A DNA stretch of 15,569 nt from Hepatocystis sp. ex Piliocolobus tephrosceles. Its lineage: Eukaryota; Apicomplexa; Aconoidasida; Haemosporida; Plasmodiidae. Positions 1-7,215 of this stretch are shown in pieces. Within the stretch, counting starts at the first letter, position 1. Each line of letters begins with the position of its first letter. Made by a program: the position numbers and the translations under genes. Where the stretch lies: positions 1 to 15,569 of the forward strand of contig CABPSV020000480.1 of NCBI GenBank assembly GCA_902459845.2, in the 5' to 3' direction. The notes under the pieces are model-generated. The model was not told where the DNA came from. It saw only the letters and a list, made by a program, of their open reading frames with translations, and did not search any database.

Positions 1-69
1 ATTAGTCACAGTACAAACTTTTTAAGGTTTATTTGTTTGTTCCATATAATGCTTATTTTATTTATTTTA

Positions 70-130
70 TTCGTTCATTCGTTCATTCGTTCATTTATTC
101 ATTTGTTCATTCGTCCATTTGTTCATTTAT
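70..130. repeat. TTCA/TTCG tetranucleotide-type repeat
   Basis: An imperfect array of 4-base units (TTCA, TTCG, TTTA, TTTG), partly ordered as an 8-base ATTCGTTC unit, runs directly into a poly(T) tract. Translation gives a meaningless Phe/Ile/His/Arg repeat. It is best read as a noncoding microsatellite. Confidence 0.8.
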
Positions 131-975
131 TTTTTTTTTTTTTTATTATTTTATTTTTTTTTTTTTTTTTTTTTTTTTTTGTAAAAAGTAAAAGAATATA
201 TGATGTTGAAAAAACATCCAACACTTGTTTAAAAGAGCATATGAACAAAAATAATGCTCATAACAGATGTTAATTTTTTTAAATAAAAAAAGTCATTTAT
301 TTACTTATTAAAAAAAAAAAAAAATTATATTATGTATAAACGTATATCGCAGTAAAAAAAAAAAAAAAGTAAGTGGAAACGCCTATTGAAACACAAATAT
401 ATAGCTTGTTCAATTGGTAGCTAAACAGATAAAAAAAAAAAAAAAAAAAATTTGCAACAATAAAAAAAAAAGTTTGTGTTTTTATTATTTGTCCTACTAT
501 ATCTCATTCTTATTTATTTTTTTTATTTTTTTATTTTTTTATTTATTTAATTATCTATTTACCTATCTATATATCTATCCACCGACTTTAATTAAATAAA
601 GTTATCGATTGTTTTTTTTAAATTTTATCAAGTTTAATTCTTATTACCTATTTTTGCATATTGTATGTCATTTCATCATTTATTTTATCTCATCTCTTAT
701 TTTTAAAATCAATTTTTTGGTATAATTTTTGTTTTGTTTTGTACAAAACATGCTCATGTGTAGTTCTTTATTTTATTTTATTTTATTTTATTTATTTTTT
801 TTTTTCTCCATTTTTCTGTGTACTGATAAAGTAATTTTTATCATTCTTAAGACTTGGAAGTTAACAAAAAGTTGAAAAATTGTTAGATTATTTTAAAAAA
901 TTCAATACAAATAGCTACTCATGTTGTACAATATAGGATATAAGAACCTGTGATCCCGCTCCAAAAGAACAAAAC

Positions 976-1006
<31 letters not shown>

Positions 1007-1165
1007 TATTTTTTTTATGTCATAGTTTATACAAAAAAAAAAAATAAAAATTTCTATATGAAGTATCACATTAGTGGAAGCAACTCATATAAAATTAATG
1101 TATTACAAGTACATTCGTTTTTCGCCTTTCTTCGATAATTTCATTGATAAGTAGGATTTATGTTT

Positions 1166-1193
1166 TATCTTATCGTATCTTATCATATCTTAT
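1166..1193. repeat. 10-bp tandem repeat (TATCTTATCR)
   Basis: Two complete 10-base units, TATCTTATCG and TATCTTATCA, are followed by a partial TATCTTAT copy. The array is short and noncoding. Confidence 0.7.
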
Positions 1194-1243
1194 TTTGATC
1201 GTTTATTTTTTGGCATTAAACCATGTTTTTTAAGTGTTAGCAC

Positions 1244-1323
1244 ATTAAAATGATAAAATGTTAAATTGATATAATGTTAAATTGATATAATGTTAAATTG
1301 ATAAAATGTTAAATTGATAAAAT
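1244..1323. repeat. 16-bp minisatellite, four copies plus one diverged copy
   Basis: Four consecutive 16-base units begin at 1260, 1276, 1292 and 1308, reading GTTAAATTGATATAAT twice and then GTTAAATTGATAAAAT twice. A diverged copy lies at 1244-1259. All copies share the TTAAATTGATA core. The array is noncoding. Confidence 0.85.
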
Positions 1324-1806
1324 TTTAAAGTAATTAAAAATTTTAGTGATGAAATGCTAATGATTCGACAATTGAGAGAGATATTTTTTTATCATTATTT
1401 AAAAAATTAAAGATAATTATTTTAAAATTAATTCATTCCATTATGTGTGTCCTTTATGTAAATACGCTCTTTATACATACAAATATAAATGTACTCTACG
1501 CTTATCATGTCCTCTGAAATAATTTTAACAAAAAGACAAAATGAACAAACATTAGCGCGTGCAATCAAATAGGTTAATCATATTTACTAGTACATAAATA
1601 TGTGTATATATTTATGTTCATGTATATATATTTTAACATATGCTAATGCTTATACATTTTATATGATATTAACTTTTTCTAATCCAACTAAAAGAAAGAA
1701 AAAAAAAAAAAAAAAAAAAGTTAAAATAAATAAAAAAAGAAGCAAAAGGTTAATGAAATATAATTAATTGAGCATTTCGCACGAAAAAGGAAAAAAAAGA
1801 AATTTG

Positions 1807-1854
<48 letters not shown>
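1807..1854. repeat. Poly(A) tract, 48 bases
   Basis: Uninterrupted run of 48 A residues about 245 bases upstream of the Mcm10-like start codon. Long poly(dA:dT) tracts in Plasmodium intergenic DNA are generally associated with nucleosome-poor promoter DNA. Exact length is uncertain, because sequencing often miscounts such runs. Confidence 0.9.
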
Positions 1855-1856
<2 letters not shown>

Positions 1857-2098
1857 TAAACATTTCTCTCTCTTTTTTTTTTTTTTTTTTAATTAGAATT
1901 TTAAGATATCTTAAATATAGCCATCTGTGTTAGGTTTTTATTTTTATTTTATTCACTATTTTTTATTATTTCCATATTTTAACACAATCTTTAGTTTTTC
2001 AATATAGTTTTTCTATATCTACCTAGACACACATATATATTTTTATATGTACACATATTCTTATTCCGTCTAATTTTAACTACTTCAACTCTAAATAC

Positions 2099-3631
2099 AT
2101 GGCCTCTATTGAATCCGTTTTTGTAGACAGTGATAAAATAAATATAAACAACATATGCTTAGAATTAACAAAATGGGTAACAAGTAAAGAAGATTGTGAA
2201 TCTTTTTTCCGAAACAAACATATTATATATTTTAAAGAATATATGGAAAAATATGACAGTGAGATAAAAGAAAAAATAAGTAAACAGAATGCAAACGAAA
2301 CAGACGAACAAAATGACATTATTGTTTTGTGCACGATTGTGAATATCCCATATCAAGTAAGAAAATATAATCAAGAAAAATATATTTATTGGGACATTTC
2401 TGATTTGCAAGAAACTCAATCAAGGTTATTTTTAAGTGGTGAAATTTGTGAACAACATGAGAACGTCAAAGAAGGTACTGTTATTGCTTTAGTTAACCCC
2501 GGTATGAAAGATAAAGATCCACAATATTATAATTCAAGAATTTTGATAGTACAAAATAAAGAAAATATAAAATTAGTTGGATTCATAGACAAACTCGAAA
2601 AATGTAAAGGTAAAAAAAGGAATGGAGAAAATTGCAAAATGATTTTATATACCCCATTATTTGGACACTATTGTAAATTTCACATTAGACAAGATAAATC
2701 AAATAAACAAAAAAATAAAAGAAAAGTAAACACATTGGAAAATTACAATGATATTGATGCACATATTTTACTAGATACAAATGAAAATGAGCAATATAAT
2801 GATGAAGAAGGTACAGAACCTGATAAAAAAGAAAAAAAGAAAAAAAAAACAGATAAAAAAAAAAAAAATACAGAAATGAAAGGAGAAGAAGTACTAACAA
2901 CAGATGTAGAGATAGATAAACAAATTTTAAAAGATAATGAAGAATCATTTGATGTTGAATCGATTATAGGCATGTATACCAATAAAATTGTAGTAAAAGA
3001 TAAAAAAAAAAAAATTGAATTAATTAATAACCGAATAAAAGAATTAGACGATTATTCAAAATCAAATAATGAACCTATTAATGAATACACATTCAAACAA
3101 AATGACCAGTTAAATACTAAAGAGGATGTATCAAATGTACACAAAAGTGTTAATGATATAATTTCAGAGCAATGTCCTGAACTTATACATTTAATACATA
3201 AATCGGTACGAATAGATGAAAAGGAAAAGGAAATAAAAGAAATAAAAACTGAAGAATTTAAAATAAAACAACAAGAATTAATAGAAAAACAAAAAGAAAT
3301 GTTAATTATAAATGAAGAAAAACAAAAAAAAAAATTTGATAATTTTTTATCCAAATTAATTGAATTAAAAAAATCAAAAAAGGAGGAGGATGTAAAAACT
3401 TTAATAACAGGCTTAAATCATGTTACTAATAATTTTTCTTTTCATTTAAAACATATAAAGGATTCAAATATTGTTGATATATGTTATAAACTAATGGACC
3501 ATGCAAATGAGGATGTAGCTATAGCAGCTTTAAAATTTAAAAGAAAAATTAACATGCTTTATATTGAGTATTATAAAAATAAAATGAAAAAACAAAAGCT
3601 TGAACACTCTCAAAAAGATAAAAAAGTGTAA
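2099..3631 (+). CDS. MCM10: Mcm10-like DNA replication initiation factor
   Basis: A 510-residue single-exon protein. Mcm10 binds DNA and the CMG helicase and helps activate origins in the nucleus. Residues about 73-162 match the Mcm10 OB fold: YIYWDISDLQ (95-104), SRLFLSGEI (108-116) and EGTVIALVNPGMKDKD (125-140) align with family signatures such as SIWKLNDL, VSLFLFGEV and GTVVGILN. Directly after comes a CX9CX12CX2H zinc finger (C169, C179, C192, H195) with the typical KCKGKKRNGENC lead-in. Residues 200-260 are charged, with Lys runs at 243-250 and 253-256 encoded mainly by AAA. Residues about 365-412 are a Lys/Glu-rich predicted coiled coil. Residues about 413-500 look like a compact helical bundle resembling TFIIS-N/LEDGF-IBD folds, not a usual Mcm10 part. 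I could not recognise the second, C-terminal metal-binding motif of animal Mcm10. The ATG at 2099 precedes the conserved core without in-frame competition. Family assignment is strong; the C-terminal domain is inference. Confidence 0.88.
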   Translation: MASIESVFVDSDKININNICLELTKWVTSKEDCESFFRNKHIIYFKEYMEKYDSEIKEKISKQNANETDEQNDIIVLCTIVNIPYQVRKYNQEKYIYWDISDLQETQSRLFLSGEICEQHENVKEGTVIALVNPGMKDKDPQYYNSRILIVQNKENIKLVGFIDKLEKCKGKKRNGENCKMILYTPLFGHYCKFHIRQDKSNKQKNKRKVNTLENYNDIDAHILLDTNENEQYNDEEGTEPDKKEKKKKKTDKKKKNTEMKGEEVLTTDVEIDKQILKDNEESFDVESIIGMYTNKIVVKDKKKKIELINNRIKELDDYSKSNNEPINEYTFKQNDQLNTKEDVSNVHKSVNDIISEQCPELIHLIHKSVRIDEKEKEIKEIKTEEFKIKQQELIEKQKEMLIINEEKQKKKFDNFLSKLIELKKSKKEEDVKTLITGLNHVTNNFSFHLKHIKDSNIVDICYKLMDHANEDVAIAALKFKRKINMLYIEYYKNKMKKQKLEHSQKDKKV

Positions 3632-3757
3632 TTAGCTTAATGGGTATGTATGTATACTCATTTTTTTTTTTTTTTTTTGTATCTTTTTTAAAGAATGTAT
3701 ACTGTTTACTAACTACACATTTTGTGGTTATGTTGTTAAAACGATATAGAGTTTGTT

Positions 3758-3807
<50 letters not shown>

Positions 3808-4295
3808 TTTGTTTAATTTTTTCCCTTACATGCATCATTTTGCATAATTACCACAACTTTGAGTTCTTGGTTCATGGCTGATAATGCTGTATGTATACAT
3901 ATATATGCGTACATATACATGTCTGCAAGCCCAACACAAATAATGTTTTTTTTATTTCATTTGACAGTAATTTTTACCTATACACTTAATTGCAATATAT
4001 ATAAACGTATACATGCATACATAGATATACATTTTACACAAAACTAACATGTACAAATTGTAGAAATATTTTTATAATTTTAAATATTATTTTATAAAAT
4101 AGAAAACAAAAAAATTAAAAAAAAGGGTTTTCTTTTTTGTTCTTGTAAGTATTATTATGTAAACATTTTATAGTGCATATAATTTATACATATATGTATA
4201 TTTGTTTTATTTATTCAGACGTATTATGTACTTATCGCTGTTTCTAAATAGATCTCCCCATGCATGTATATATATACATGTTGTAAATAGCTCAA

Positions 4296-4333
<38 letters not shown>

Positions 4334-4556
4334 CTTTTACATATCTATTAAGCAGTAGTACATAATTCTTAAGTTATGTGCATATTGAAGTACTTACTTT
4401 TTTATTGCTTTTAATTCTATATATATATATATACGTACTTACGTCTGTATATGTTTATGTTCATTTATTTTTTTTGAAGCTATTTCGTAAAAAGGAAAAA
4501 AAAAAAAAGTGCAGCACTTACTCATTTAAGAATAAATTATTTACAATTTTAAGAAG

Positions 4557-4592
<36 letters not shown>

Positions 4593-4914
4593 GCATTATA
4601 TATATGAGAGAGGCAATTTTTTTTTTTTTTTTTTTTTTTTTTGGAACAGTAATTATATATGATAAAAAAAAACACAGAGTATATATTTTCATGATATTTT
4701 ATTTAAAGTTTAATTAAACATTTGCGATTTTACTTCTACATTTTTATAAAACTTGGATGAATAATAAAAAAAGCTTCAACTTGTTTTTGGACTTATTTTT
4801 GAGCTTATTTTTATATATAATATATAACAGCGTTGTAAATATATATATTTATACATATTACATATACTTATAAAACCTTTTTTTTTTTTTTTTTTCTTTC
4901 TCTCTTCAAAAAAA
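3632..4914. other. Intergenic region rich in poly(T) tracts; no gene supported
   Basis: The spacer holds the 3' UTR of the Mcm10-like gene and the upstream region of the small gene at 4915. It is dominated by + strand poly(T): T46 at 3761-3806, T29 at 4301-4329, T31 at 4559-4589 and T26 at 4617-4642. A palindromic CATGCATG lies at about 4258-4265 and an ACATGCATAC at about 4009-4018. These resemble TGCATG-type sites bound by ApiAP2 factors, but such short matches are expected by chance. Just before 4915 a run of T and then TCTTTCTCTCTTC leads into A8 and the ATG. Confidence 0.75.
3761..3806. repeat. Poly(T) tract, 46 bases
   Basis: Uninterrupted run of 46 T residues about 130 bases downstream of the Mcm10-like stop codon. 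It is the longest T run in the window and is probably length-polymorphic. Confidence 0.9.
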
Positions 4915-5272
4915 ATGGCTATAGAAATTCCTTTATTATTATCATCTGCATTTCCACTAATATGGAAAACAGGAGTTGCTCAACTTTCATTAGCCAAAGC
5001 AGGAGGATCTTTTGCAGCAGTAAAAGGAACATCACTTTTACTAAGTAAAGTGGCATCAGATGCAAAAGGGGGATTGTTAGCAGCATCTTCTTCTCAGCTT
5101 GATAACATTAAAGAAGCTGCTCAGAAATTAATTGAAGAAATTGAAAAGAATATCAACTTGGGTTTATTATTTTACAATATAAATGAAGAAGAATCAGCTG
5201 GGTATCAATTGAAGATAAGGAGGGAAACAAATGAGGTTCATTAACATTTATACTATATAATTTTTACATTTA

Positions 5273-5314
<42 letters not shown>

Positions 5315-5431
5315 TACAGTACCCATTTAATCATAAAAATTAAAAGAAAAAAAAAAAATGTTGAAGCAGTAGTGAGTATTAACAATGAAGAACCAGTTTA
5401 TCATATCACATATTTCGCAACACTATCATAA
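4915..5431 (+). CDS. Small Ala/Gly/Ser-rich conserved-looking protein of unknown function, probably two exons
   Basis: The ATG at 4915 follows a pyrimidine tract and A8, a good Plasmodium start context. Without splicing it gives 109 residues, stopping at 5242-5244. The first 95 residues are clearly coding: unusually rich in Ala, Ser, Gly and Leu, with a hydrophobic N-terminus (IPLLLSSAFPLIW), a small-residue segment (about 22-62) and an amphipathic helix (DNIKEAAQKLIEEIEKNI). The unspliced tail (YQLKIRRETNEVH) looks less natural. A two-exon model fits better: exon 1 4915-5201, donor GTATCA at 5202, acceptor after 5319 (TTGTACAG) or 5346 (ATTAAAAG), both phase-compatible. The frame then reads VEAVVSINNEEPVYHITYF and stops at 5429-5431. 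That tail is about 33% GC, well above its surroundings. The product would have about 132 or 123 residues. The N-terminus could suit a small membrane or mitochondrial protein, but I do not recognise the family. Confidence 0.68.
5202..5319 (+). other. Putative intron of the small gene
   Basis: It begins GTATCA and ends TTGTACAG (5318-5319). Removing it joins two bases of a Gly codon to T5320 and keeps the frame open to the stop at 5429. An alternative acceptor at 5345-5346 has the same phase. The intron contains A36 (5276-5311) and also TTTTTACATTTAG (to 5273), the best-looking acceptor by sequence. That site is not in phase with the 5202 donor for the downstream coding frame. Boundaries are therefore uncertain. 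Confidence 0.42.
5276..5311. repeat. Poly(A) tract, 36 bases
   Basis: Uninterrupted run of 36 A residues within the proposed intron of the small gene. Translated in the frame of the downstream exon it would be poly-Lys, which argues that it is removed or untranslated. Confidence 0.9.
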
Positions 5432-6151
5432 CAAACATATATATGATATGTTATATAATATGACTCCTGAAGGTGTTCTAACTTTTTTTTTTTTAAATCA
5501 AAAGGGGGACGATAAACATTCATGTGTATATATATCGACATGATAGAATATTATTCACGTTTAAATCGTATAAAGACGCAATACACTGTTACATATGCAA
5601 TATTAAAAAAAAACATATTTTGTTTGTTTTCTATCCTTTTGCATTAAAAAAAGAAAAAAAAAAGTTTGTTAACATTTTATCTTTTTTTTTATCTAATTTT
5701 TTTTATTTTTATTTTTACATAATAACATTTACAATCACTTTTCTATATAAACAATTGAACTTTATTTTTTAAAATATACTTACTATTAACTAGTAAAAAA
5801 AATGTATATACTTACATATCTATATTGGTATATACCAAAATATGTTATAATAACATCTTCATATATGGAAATGTGTAAATCAGAATAAAACATCAGTACA
5901 TATATATATGTAGTATATTCACACGACCAATGTCGGTGACTTGAATAAAAGCATCTTTTTTTTTTCAAAGTGTGTTAAACAAAATCTTAAATAGATTAAA
6001 TTTAACTCACTATATTTTGCTTGTATTCATATGAAGGCATATATATAAACACATGTACACGCGCAAATGTTTTACTACGTTAAATGTACACTTGTGTATA
6101 TATGTTATTAGGTAAAATATATGTATAAAACTTTATAAAACTGTTTAATGA

Positions 6152-6219
6152 TAGCTAGTTACAGTATTAGCAACTTATTTTTTTTTAGCTAGTTTTTGTA
6201 TTAGTAATTTATTTTTTGC
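6152..6219. repeat. 34-bp imperfect tandem duplication
   Basis: Copy 1 starts at 6152 and copy 2 at 6186, each opening with TAGCTAGTT. Over the first 30 bases they differ at five positions and share TAGCTAGTT, GTATTAG and TTATTTT blocks. The repeat is noncoding. Confidence 0.75.
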
Positions 6220-6294
6220 TTTTTATTTTTTTTAGCTTTATAATTTTGATTCTCTTGTTTAAAATTTTTTCACTTAAAAAGAAAACTAAAAATG

Positions 6295-6326
<32 letters not shown>

Positions 6327-6675
6327 ATTAAATCATTGGCGCATGTTATAATATCTTCATTTTGTTTTTTATATACTGTGTTTCCTTTGCAAGGAAAAAA
6401 AAATAAAATAAAGTAAAGCGTTTATATAACAACATAAGGATAAATATAGCTTGTTTAATTATAATATCGATGTAGTAAATTCAATTTTTGTGCATATATA
6501 TAAATATATACATATTTATAAATATACATAAAAAAAAAAAAAAAAATCAAAAAAAAAAAATAAGCAGAGCAAACATTGTATAAAAAATCGTGAAATATAT
6601 TTAATAAAATTAAAGTAAATTAAAAAAAAAAAAAAAAAAAAAATGACAAGCATATAAAACAAATGATGGGAATGT

Positions 6676-6699
6676 TATATATATATATATATATATATA
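6676..6699. repeat. (TA)12 microsatellite
   Basis: A pure TA dinucleotide array in the spacer upstream of the Asn-rich gene. Confidence 0.85.
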
Positions 6700-6872
6700 A
6701 ACATATATTTATATGTATGTATAATATGAAATTGTAAAACTTTTAATACAAAAGAAGATATTTTCACAAAGTAACAGATGAAAAATAAAAACAAAAAACA
6801 AGCACAAGAAAGTAGTATATATTTTGTTACAATAGGAGAAATATATTGAATAATCCTTTGATAAAAAGAAAA

Positions 6873-6898
6873 ATATATATATATATATATATATATAT
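6873..6898. repeat. (AT)13 microsatellite
   Basis: A pure AT dinucleotide array about 320 bases upstream of the Asn-rich gene start. Confidence 0.85.
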
Positions 6899-7215
6899 AC
6901 ATTTTATAACATAATGGTAAAAATGAAAAACAAAACAAAAATCAGAAAAAAAAAATTTGTTTTTTTTTTGTATTAATTAATTGAATATACATTTTAAAAT
7001 ATATATGTGGATTTATATATATATATATCACTCGTACATTACTTTTATAATTTTTTTATTACGAATAAAACATTAAAAAAAAAAAATAGTGATCATTAAC
7101 AAGCACGATTTTTTTTAAAAACAAAAAGTCATTTTTTACTATAATATACATATATGTAATCAAAGTTTTTTTAAAATAAATTTAAAAGAAAGTGTTTTAT
7201 AAAAAAAATTCCAAG

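Larger units (their letters stand above)
1..2098. other. Intergenic region upstream of the Mcm10-like gene; no gene supported
   Basis: No open frame here has coding character; those present are translations of T- or A-runs. It holds homopolymers (T27 at 154-180, A27 at 976-1002, A48 at 1807-1854) and three short tandem repeats listed separately. The last 250 bases are pyrimidine-rich and probably carry the promoter and 5' UTR of the gene at 2099, but no defined promoter element could be recognised. Slightly GC-richer patches at 369-428, 938-965 and 1441-1570 were examined for tRNA, snoRNA or exon signatures without a convincing result. Confidence 0.75.
5432..7215. other. Intergenic region with AT microsatellites; no gene supported
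   Basis: This lies between two + strand genes. It contains T27 (6300-6326), (TA)n arrays at 6676-6699 and 6873-6898, and a 34-bp imperfect duplication at 6152-6219. A short open frame from 5376 to 5543 overlaps its left edge in another frame, starting at the ATG at 5385. Its 52 residues include YNMTPEGVL, but there is no supporting context. A frame over about 5505-5615 reads INIHVYIYRHDRIL, then degenerates into Phe/Lys runs. The last 150 bases probably hold the 5' UTR of the Asn-rich gene. Confidence 0.65.

Noticed and set aside
400..440. tRNA-like D-arm (TTCAATTGGTAGCTA)
   Set aside because: The sequence where the anticodon arm should lie is a poly(A) run, and no acceptor or T-arm partner is present.
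938..965. GC-richer patch (ACCTGTGATCCCGCTCC) resembling a tRNA 3' end or a small exon
   Set aside because: No TTCRANY T-loop or pairing partners, and the frames on both strands collapse into poly-Lys or stop quickly.
1345..1520. Possible C/D snoRNA: C box-like GTGATGAA near 1347
   Set aside because: The nearest CTGA D box is about 165 bases away, too far for a normal C/D snoRNA, and no terminal stem is visible.
5524..5772. 82-codon open frame after the small gene
   Set aside because: It opens with GTG, its middle and end are Phe/Lys homopolymer translations, and no splice model gives it a convincing start.
6216..6416. 66-codon open frame rich in Phe, Ile and Leu
   Set aside because: It is mostly a translation of poly(T), lacks an ATG start and has no complex sequence beyond a short tail.
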